Below, piece by piece: positions 5,500 to 10,982 of a stretch of DNA of 10,982 nt. Within the stretch, counting starts at the first letter, position 1. Each line of letters begins with the position of its first letter. This DNA is from Acetobacteraceae bacterium (GTDB lineage Bacteria; Pseudomonadota; Alphaproteobacteria; Acetobacterales; Acetobacteraceae). The notes beneath the pieces were generated by a model. It did no database searches and had not been told where the DNA came from. It saw nothing but the letters and a program-made list of their open reading frames with translations. Made by a program: the position numbers and the translations under genes. The stretch is from assembly GCA_019237355.1 (NCBI GenBank), contig JAFAHH010000481.1, forward strand, positions 1 to 10,982, read 5' to 3'.

Positions 5500-6643
5500 A
5501 GGGTAGTCCCGCACGCCAGATGAAGTCGCGGATCAGCGGCAGGATCTGATTCCGCCAAACAGGCCCATGAAACAAGCTGAAATGTCCCGACCGCCGCTGG
5601 GTGTAGTGCTGCCGCCTCGGCTCAGGGATGTGAGGACAGAACTTGTGGGCTATCCGCGTCTGACCCGGCGGTGCGATATCGTCGCGTTCGCCCTCGATCG
5701 TGAGCAGGGCGGTCCGGCGGATGCAGGCGGGGTCGATCTTTATGCCGCGGCAGCGAAGCCCGCCTTCCGGCAAAGCCGAGCTCTGAAACACCAGGGCCAT
5801 TGTCTCAAGATACCATTCGGCTGGCAGATCGATCAGGTCTAAAAAAGCATCGCCGAACGGATGTCCGGCAGGGTCAAGGCCGTCATCGTATAAAACCTTG
5901 GTCAAGAGCTCACCCCCGCTCATCATTTGCCGGCTCAAATAGGTCAGCAGCATTGTCCGCTGTAGTTCCGCCGCGTAGACCTGCCTTCCGTGCCCCTGAT
6001 TCGGGGCCTGAACCTTGCTGATCGCGTTTTTCTCGTACCAGGCCAGAGGGCGGGAACGCGAGAGCTGGTCAACCCGCGCCGGATTGACCTTGGTATCGAT
6101 CTTGCCCCCTATCAGTGTGAGGGTTTGCGGAGCAGCCAAGCTACCCTCACCCTCTAGAAATGCGGCGGCAGCCAAGGCGGGAAGAGCTGATTGGCAGAGG
6201 CCAATCAGATGGGCGCCGCCGCCGAGTTGCTCAAGGAAATATGCGGCATAGCTGATATTATCCTCGAGGCCGAAGCCGCCCGCACCGACCGGGACGTCCC
6301 GTGCATCGCTCCATTCCAGCACATGGACATCATGATCCAGAACAAGCCCGCCGATCATGTCGAACAGCAGCGGCAGGCCATGGCCCGAGAGCGGTGCCAA
6401 TACTAGGACAGGTGGCCCTTTTGGAGCGCTCCCTTGCTCGGTGATGCGTAGCAACCTCCCAAACGGTCTTGTTTCCAATATTTGGTGTTGCATAGGCAGG
6501 AACTCATCCCTGGACCTCCGGGGCTCATCGCGAATGAAAGAGATATTTCTCGCCAGCATGAGACGGATTCTTCCCTCAACCAAAAATTGCCGGACCCTTT
6601 CGTCCGTGGTTTCGCAATTGCGCACCACGCAGCGGGGCGGCAT
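5498..6643 (-). CDS. phaZ: Intracellular polyhydroxybutyrate depolymerase (PhaZ family)
   Basis: 381 residues. The family breaks down stored PHB granules in the cytoplasm using a cysteine nucleophile. Seen here: ETRPFGRLLRI (57-67), the lipase-box-like HLIGLCQSALPAL with Cys150, RTALLTIEGERDDIAPPGQT with Asp321 or Asp322, and SGHFSLF with His354, in the right order and spacing for the triad. PAEWYLETMALVFQSSALPEG is also typical. The family motif usually has Pro two residues after the Cys (CQP); this protein has CQSALP. The N-terminus is short: about 40-50 residues of non-matching sequence precede the RPFGRLL block, where usual members have a longer helical start. Alternative ATGs are at 6559 (GAGGGAAG 10 bases upstream) and 6493. 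The TAG stop lies inside the edge of a dispersed repeat. It appears to be a single-gene unit. Confidence 0.85.
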   Translation of the reverse strand: MPPRCVVRNCETTDERVRQFLVEGRIRLMLARNISFIRDEPRRSRDEFLPMQHQILETRPFGRLLRITEQGSAPKGPPVLVLAPLSGHGLPLLFDMIGGLVLDHDVHVLEWSDARDVPVGAGGFGLEDNISYAAYFLEQLGGGAHLIGLCQSALPALAAAAFLEGEGSLAAPQTLTLIGGKIDTKVNPARVDQLSRSRPLAWYEKNAISKVQAPNQGHGRQVYAAELQRTMLLTYLSRQMMSGGELLTKVLYDDGLDPAGHPFGDAFLDLIDLPAEWYLETMALVFQSSALPEGGLRCRGIKIDPACIRRTALLTIEGERDDIAPPGQTRIAHKFCPHIPEPRRQHYTQRRSGHFSLFHGPVWRNQILPLIRDFIWRAGLP

Positions 6644-6678
6644 TTGTTATGACCTTGTCAGGGCGCGGCGTCCTGGCC

Positions 6679-6712
6679 GGTCAAGCCATGCTTAGCTTGC
6701 TCCGGCTTGACC
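6679..6712. other. 9-bp perfect inverted repeat between the GNAT gene and phaZ
   Basis: GGTCAAGCC (6679-6687) and GGCTTGACC (6704-6712) are exact reverse complements around a 16-base spacer, and the flanking CCTGG/CCAGG adds to the symmetry. The element lies 36 bases upstream of the phaZ start at 6643 and downstream of the acetyltransferase. It could be an operator for phaZ or a transcript-end hairpin; there is no T-run. Confidence 0.45.
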
Positions 6713-6799
6713 AGGCGAGGCGCCCGAATGACATCCCTTCTGATACGAAAGCCTCGGCGGGGATGTCCATTGTTTTTTGCTTATTCAAGGACCGCGCTC

Positions 6800-7300
6800 T
6801 CAGCACAGCTCCTTCTGCATGTAGATGACATCAAGCCAGCGCCCGAACTTCCATCCTACGGCATGCAGATGGCCGGCCTTGTGGAACCCCAAGCCGTAAT
6901 GCAAGCGCACAGAAGCTTGGTTTTCGGCATCGCCGATCACCGCTACCATCTGCTTGAAACCGTGTTGTGCGGCGGCGTTGATAAGCTGTTGCAGCAGCTC
7001 TCGTCCAATGCCGCGGCCCTGGGCATCCGGCCGCATGTAGACGCTATCTTCCAAGGTGAAGCGATACGCCGAGCGGTCACGGAGCTGCGCAAAATATGCA
7101 TAGCCAAGTACGCCGGTTGCGTCGGCGGCGACCAACCAGACCCACCCGCGAGCGAAGACCCGGCCAAAGTGATCCGCCATCTCCTCGACTGAAGGAGGCA
7201 GCTCCTCGAACGACCCCGTTCCATGCAGCACGTGATGGGCGTAGATCGATTGGATCTCTGGCACGTCCGCCAGACCAGCAGGGCGAACCGCAAAGCTCAT
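6800..7300 (-). CDS. GNAT acetyltransferase, phosphinothricin/methionine-sulfone N-acetyltransferase-like
   Basis: A complete 166-residue protein of the Pat/MddA type in the GNAT superfamily. The start VRPAGLADVPEIQSIYAHHV and TGSFEELPPS (28-37) are typical. SAYRFTLEDSVYMRPDAQGRGIGRELL contains the acetyl-CoA P-loop (QGRGIG, 94-99). ENQASVRLHYGLGF (126-139) and GWKFGRWLDVIYMQKEL complete the pattern. Relatives N-acetylate phosphinothricin, methionine sulfoximine or methionine sulfone in the cytoplasm; the natural substrate here is unknown. The ATG overlaps the last bases of the amidase gene by 4 (ATGA), so the two were probably translated in series. Because the amidase frame is broken upstream, this coupling may be disturbed. 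The stop TGA is part of TGAGAGCGCG, the edge sequence of the 51-bp repeats. Confidence 0.9.
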   Translation of the reverse strand: MSFAVRPAGLADVPEIQSIYAHHVLHGTGSFEELPPSVEEMADHFGRVFARGWVWLVAADATGVLGYAYFAQLRDRSAYRFTLEDSVYMRPDAQGRGIGRELLQQLINAAAQHGFKQMVAVIGDAENQASVRLHYGLGFHKAGHLHAVGWKFGRWLDVIYMQKELC

Positions 7301-8491
7301 GGCAGGCTTAGCAATTCCGCCGTCCGCCGGGTGAAATCGAGCAAGGCTCGGTCCCGGCCCACGCCCGCGACCAACGATAGCCCCACGGGCGCGCCCAGCA
7401 CCGTCCCCACCGGTAGGCTCACCTCAGGGAAGCCGCAAAATCCTGCGATCGCCGTCACTGCGATTGTGGCTTCGCGGATCGCGAGTTGCTCTTCGGGCGA
7501 TGCCGTCAACAAGGGCGCGGGGCAAGGGCTGGTGGGATGGACAAGGATAGCGCCGCCGTCCAGCAAGGGCCGAAAGCGGGCCTGTACCACACGGCGGAAG
7601 GTTCGGCCGGCGGCAGCTTCGGCCGGGTCGAGGCTGCGGGCTGCCTCGAATCGCTGCGCGACCCGGGGACTAAGCTGGGGCTGGTGGGCAATGATCCAAC
7701 CACCGAGCGTTACCCAAACCTCCTCCGCCTGGGTCGCCCGGAAATGCGAATGGAACGTCGCGAGGCCTTCTGGGGCAACCCGGATGGGGATGGAGGCGCC
7801 GAATTGCGCCTCTAGGCGGGCAAGCGCGGGCCGGAGCGCCTCGGCCACCTCCGGCATAGCGCCGAGCCACGCCTCTTCGGTGCGCAACAAGGGTCCAGCG
7901 ACCGGACCGTCGCCGCCGGGCAGAAGCACGGCCCCGACTTCGGCCAGAATTGCGGCCGTGGGCGCAAACCACCCGGCCGTGTCATAACTCGGGGCGAGCG
8001 GCCGGGCGCCCCGCTAGGCTCAGGGTGCCATAGCTCGGCCGGATGCCGTATATTCCGCAATAGCTCGCCGGGATACGAACCGATCCGCCCGTGTCGGAGC
8101 CGAGGGTAAAATCCACCATTCCGGCCGCCACGGCAGCCGCCGAGCCGCAACTAGACCCGCCCGGAAAGCGCGTTGGCGCTTTTGGGTTTAGGGGGGTGCC
8201 GTGCCAAGGATTCTCCCCGGTCAGGCCGTAAGCCAGCTCGACGGTCTTGGTTTTACCAGTGAGCTGAGCCCCCGCCTCGAGCAGGGTCGTAACGACAGGA
8301 GCGGTCGCCGGCGGCGGCGGATGGGTTCGAGCCCAGTCCGGGTTGCCATAAGTAGTCGCCACCCCCGCGATATCGAACAGATCTTTCACAGCGAAGCGTT
8401 TGCCGGCCAGCGGGCCTGTGTCAAGCGGGAAACGTTCCACTGCAGGGCCGGGCACGTAAGCGCCGGCCGGGTCATCTCGAACCATATTCAT
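7297..8491 (-). pseudogene. Amidase (amidase-signature family), frameshifted
   Basis: Two adjacent reading frames form one amidase. The first (8491 to stop at 7982) carries all catalytic residues: Lys36 (FAVKDLFD), Ser113 (FPGGSSCGSAA) and nucleophile Ser137 (GSDTGGSVRIPAS), with the 24-residue Ser-Ser spacing normal for the family. It then reads YGTLSLAGRPAARPEL and stops. Another frame continues as LAPSYDTAGWFAPTAAILAE and runs on to TGA at 7297, just what should follow YGTLSLAG. The shift lies between about 7996 and 8011 in a GC-rich stretch, and equals one extra base (or two lost). Repaired, the protein would have about 397 residues, a normal length for short amidases that hydrolyse small amides. 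The downstream part also has a GTG restart at 7929. Either it is a young pseudogene or a sequencing error. Start at 8491 has only a weak ribosome site. Confidence 0.82.
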
Positions 8492-8550
8492 GCACGTATA
8501 TACTCTTCTACCCCTCAGCGGTGGTCCTGCACGCTCATGCTGCCGTAAAT

Positions 8551-8578
8551 AGCCTCTGAATAATTTTTCATTGAGGCT
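8551..8578. other. Inverted repeat in the divergent amidase/transporter spacer
   Basis: AGCCTC (8551-8556) and GAGGCT (8573-8578) are exact reverse complements around an AT-rich core (TGAATAATTTTTCATT), in an otherwise GC-rich window. The site lies between divergent genes and next to a candidate -35 box, so it could be an operator. A hairpin with an AT-rich loop is the alternative. Confidence 0.35.
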
Positions 8579-8599
8579 TACTCGCTAAAGTAGTATTGA
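8571..8599 (+). promoter_or_regulatory. Candidate promoter for the type I secretion operon
   Basis: TTGAGG (8571-8576) and TATTGA (8594-8599) are 17 bases apart in the most AT-rich part of the spacer. The match is moderate. It would leave a leader of about 110 bases before the transporter start. A weaker minus-strand pair (TTTACG, 17 bases, AATACT) overlaps it and could serve the amidase. Nothing else was recognised between 8492 and 8717. Confidence 0.3.
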
Positions 8600-8717
8600 A
8601 GGGTTGGTGATTCACGTAAACCGATCCTTGCCTGAGAAGGGGTCCAGCTTTGCCGGCTGGCGCCCGCGAGAGCCTACACCTCTTCTGCTCACCCTTGTTA
8701 CAGCCTGAGGGGACTCA

Positions 8718-10964
8718 TTGTTGGATACACACAACACAACCGCCGCAGCCCGCATTGGTCCCACCATTTTGCGAAATTCTGCGAGCCAGGCAATTCATCC
8801 TCGGCTGCTCGCGGTAATGGAAGCCGCGCGCTTCTTCGGCGCCGAGCTCGATCCAGCCGAGTGTCAGATGCCCTCAGACGACACGCCGCCGCCGGCCGCG
8901 TCGCTGGTGGCCTGGGCGCGCGGAGCCGGCATGTGGGCCCGGGGCGTGCGGCTGAGCTGGCGGCATTTGATGCGGCTCCGAGAGGCGGGGCCGGTCGTGC
9001 TGTTGTTCAAGGATGGCGCGGCCGGTTTGCTTACCGGGGTCAATGCTGCGCAGAGCGTTGTATTCGTGAAGGACCCGCGCGGCGGAGCAGCGGAGGCAGC
9101 GGTCCCGGTCGATGAACTCCGGCTCGGCCAAGTCTGGGCCGGCGAGACGCTGCTGATCCGCGCCCAGCGGGCCGCGGAGGCCGATCCGCCCTTCAGCATC
9201 GGCTGGGTGGCCGGCCTCGTTCTGAAAGAGAAGCGGGCGCTCAAGGACATCGCGCTCGGCTCGCTTACCTTGAGCTTCCTCACGATCTTTCCGCCACTCT
9301 TGGTGATGACCGTGGTGGACAAGGTGCTCACGCACCACAGCTATTCCACCCTGGCCTTGCTCACCGCCATCCTGCTGATTGCGATGGTATTTGAAACCTT
9401 GCTGGGCTACGCCCGGCGCTTGATCGTGCTGGTCATTGGCGTGCGGCTCGATGCCAAGCTGAATTTGCAGATTTTTAGCCGCCTGCTGCGTTTGCCGCTC
9501 GATTACTTCGAACGCCACCCGGCCGGAGAGACGATGCACCGCATCGGCCAGGTGCATAAGGTGCGCGACTTTCTTACCGGCAAGCTGCTTACCACCTTCC
9601 TTGACTTGGTTACGTTGCTGGTGCTGCTGCCATTCCTTTTTTACCTTAACGCCACTCTTGCTTGGATGGTGCTGGGCGGCAGCGGCCTGATTGCGCTAAT
9701 CATCCTGGGTTCGTTGCGCCCCCTCCGGCGAGTTTATGCGAAAGTTGTTGCGGCCGAAACCGCTAAGGTCGCAGCGCTGGGCGAGACCATCTTCGGCATC
9801 CGCACTGTCAAATCTCTCGCGCTGGAACCGCAACGCCGCTCCTTGTGGGATGAAAGAGTTGCCGAGGCAGGTCATGCGCGCCTCGTTTTTGGCTACGCCT
9901 CGAACTGGCCGCAGACTCTGGTCAACCCGATTGAGCGGTTCATGTCGATCGGGATCGTGTTGATTGGCGCGTATTTGGCCCTGTCCGACAATAGCGGCTA
10001 CGCAGTCGGCGCGCTCTTCGCCTTCATGATGCTCTCGATGCGTGTCGCTCAGCCGCTCGTGGGGTTTGCCCGTCTGATCGAGGATTGGGAGCAAGTGGGG
10101 TCGGCGATCGCGGAAGCGGCCCTGGTTCTGAACCGTCCGCTCGAAACCAACGCCGCGTCAGGCGGGCTGCGGCCCAAATTCGAGGGTGCGATTAGCTGCG
10201 AGAACCTCAGCTTTACGTATAACGGCACCAAGGTGCCGGCGCTCGACCGCGTCACATTCTCGGTTTCCGCTGGCACGATGCTGGGTGTGGTTGGCCGCTC
10301 TGGATCGGGCAAATCCACATTGATGCGGCTGTTGCAAGGCATCAACCGCGATTACGAAGGCTTTCTCAAGATCGACGGCAACGACCTGCGCGATATCAAC
10401 CTGCGCCATCTGCGCCAGAGTTTCGGCGTGGTGCTCCAAGATAATTTCTTATTCCGTGGGACCATTCGGGACAACATCATTGCCGGCCGGCCGGGCTTGA
10501 CGATGGAAGATGCGGTCCGGGCCGCGCGGCTCGCCGGGGCCGAAGAATTCATCGAGCGCATGCCGAACGGCTATGACACGATCGTCGAAGAAGGCTCGCC
10601 CAATCTTTCTGGCGGCCAGAAACAGCGGCTCGCGATCGCCCGCGCACTGATCACCGATCCGCGGATCTTGATCCTGGATGAAGCGACAAGCGCGCTCGAT
10701 CCCGAGAGTGAGGCGCTGGTCAACGCCAATTTGCTGCGGATTGCGCGCGGCCGAACCATGGTGATCGTATCGCACCGGCTCTCATCGCTCACCGAGTGCG
10801 ACCAGATAATGATGCTCGACCAAGGGCGCCTGATCGACATCGCCCCGCATCGCGTGTTGCTGGAGCGCTGCGCCATGTATCGTCAGCTTTGGGCGCAGCA
10901 GAACCGGCATGTTGACGCACAGGGTCCGCGGCATGCGCGGCTGGCAATGGCGCAGGGGGAGTAA
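8718..10964 (+). CDS. Type I secretion ABC transporter with degenerate C39-like domain (HlyB/LapB type)
   Basis: A complete 748-residue half-transporter with fused permease and ATPase. Residues about 20-150 are a C39-peptidase-like domain without its catalytic residues: His26 stands about where the catalytic Cys should be, and the usual GHFVVL histidine segment reads GAAGLLTGV (99-107), while VKDPRGG is kept. Such inactive domains occur in HlyB-type exporters of large RTX proteins, where no leader is cut. Membrane helices follow (about 180-200, 212-232, 290-332 and 400-450). The ATPase is intact: Walker A GRSGSGKST (526-534), VLQDN, signature LSGGQ (630-634), Walker B ILILDE (Asp654, Glu655), and His686. 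The start is TTG at 8718 or the next TTG at 8721; GAGGGGA ends at 8713, giving 4 or 7 bases, so 8721 is slightly better. It heads an operon with the gene at 10969. Confidence 0.94.
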   Translation: MLDTHNTTAAARIGPTILRNSASQAIHPRLLAVMEAARFFGAELDPAECQMPSDDTPPPAASLVAWARGAGMWARGVRLSWRHLMRLREAGPVVLLFKDGAAGLLTGVNAAQSVVFVKDPRGGAAEAAVPVDELRLGQVWAGETLLIRAQRAAEADPPFSIGWVAGLVLKEKRALKDIALGSLTLSFLTIFPPLLVMTVVDKVLTHHSYSTLALLTAILLIAMVFETLLGYARRLIVLVIGVRLDAKLNLQIFSRLLRLPLDYFERHPAGETMHRIGQVHKVRDFLTGKLLTTFLDLVTLLVLLPFLFYLNATLAWMVLGGSGLIALIILGSLRPLRRVYAKVVAAETAKVAALGETIFGIRTVKSLALEPQRRSLWDERVAEAGHARLVFGYASNWPQTLVNPIERFMSIGIVLIGAYLALSDNSGYAVGALFAFMMLSMRVAQPLVGFARLIEDWEQVGSAIAEAALVLNRPLETNAASGGLRPKFEGAISCENLSFTYNGTKVPALDRVTFSVSAGTMLGVVGRSGSGKSTLMRLLQGINRDYEGFLKIDGNDLRDINLRHLRQSFGVVLQDNFLFRGTIRDNIIAGRPGLTMEDAVRAARLAGAEEFIERMPNGYDTIVEEGSPNLSGGQKQRLAIARALITDPRILILDEATSALDPESEALVNANLLRIARGRTMVIVSHRLSSLTECDQIMMLDQGRLIDIAPHRVLLERCAMYRQLWAQQNRHVDAQGPRHARLAMAQGE

Positions 10965-10968
10965 GCAC

Positions 10969-10982
10969 ATGGGCAAGACAAC
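10969..10982 (+). CDS. Start of the next gene, probably the HlyD-type membrane fusion protein
   Basis: Four bases after the transporter stop an ATG opens MGKT before the window ends. GGGGGAG, inside the end of the transporter gene, gives a ribosome site 8 bases upstream. The tight spacing shows an operon. In type I secretion operons the gene after the ABC transporter is usually the periplasmic adaptor (HlyD family). The few visible residues say nothing about function, so the assignment is from context only. Confidence 0.4.

Noticed and set aside
5287..5514. 75-codon minus-strand frame ending in DPFAKPGYNVCG, possible gene remnant
   Set aside because: The C-terminal part looks somewhat protein-like, but the frame starts inside phaZ and the repeat, and I recognise no family; too weak to annotate.
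7223..7987. 254-codon plus-strand reading frame opposite the acetyltransferase and amidase
   Set aside because: It is rich in Ser, Arg and Ala with no domain, as expected for the opposite strand of GC-rich coding DNA; the minus-strand proteins have clear family motifs.
8874..9557. 227-codon minus-strand reading frame inside the ABC transporter gene
   Set aside because: It is the complement of a well-supported transporter; its His-, Gln- and Gly-rich translation shows no family features.

Overview
The window looks like a piece of an alphaproteobacterial chromosome. The main evidence is a gcrA cell-cycle regulator, a protein found essentially only in Alphaproteobacteria. A Rhodobacter-type phosphatidylethanolamine N-methyltransferase, a CoxB-like leader and dispersed AGAGCGCGAT-type intergenic repeats all agree with that. 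High GC and the gene mix would suit Rhodospirillales/Acetobacteraceae or Hyphomicrobiales; I cannot decide between them from the sequence.

Layout. Every gene except the last two is on the minus strand. In window order: 1-157, start of a secreted or membrane protein, probably cytochrome c oxidase subunit II; 450-1151, SAM-dependent lipid methyltransferase (pmtA); 1389-1598, cold-shock protein with a long leader; 1599-2416, a gene-free stretch packed with repeats, including a 219-bp MITE-like element; 2417-2902, gcrA; 2903-3224, gcrA upstream region with a DnaA-box match, followed by a perfect 40-bp palindrome and another repeat; 3225-5228, a two-gene operon in which a PcaD-PcaC fusion (pcaL) is followed 21 bp later by a beta-keto acid cleavage enzyme (BKACE, formerly DUF849); 5498-6643, intracellular PHB depolymerase (phaZ); 6800-8491, a GNAT acetyltransferase overlapping an amidase gene that is broken by a frameshift. 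On the plus strand, 8718-10964 is a type I secretion ABC transporter with a degenerate C39-like domain, and the next gene begins at 10969.

How the genes work together. The pcaL product should turn 4-carboxymuconolactone into 3-oxoadipate. The neighbouring BKACE could then cleave 3-oxoadipate with acetyl-CoA to succinyl-CoA and acetoacetate, which would replace the usual PcaIJ/PcaF steps; this is the most interesting metabolic idea here. phaZ suits a PHB-storing cell, and acetoacetate would join PHB-type C4 metabolism. The ABC transporter opens a type I secretion operon that runs off the window.

The other theme is repeats. At least two families occur: a roughly 105-bp double-hairpin unit (two full copies, one partial) and a 51-bp unit (two full copies, one diverged). 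Several sit directly behind stop codons, and one supplies the phaZ stop codon. No tRNA, rRNA or CRISPR array was seen.
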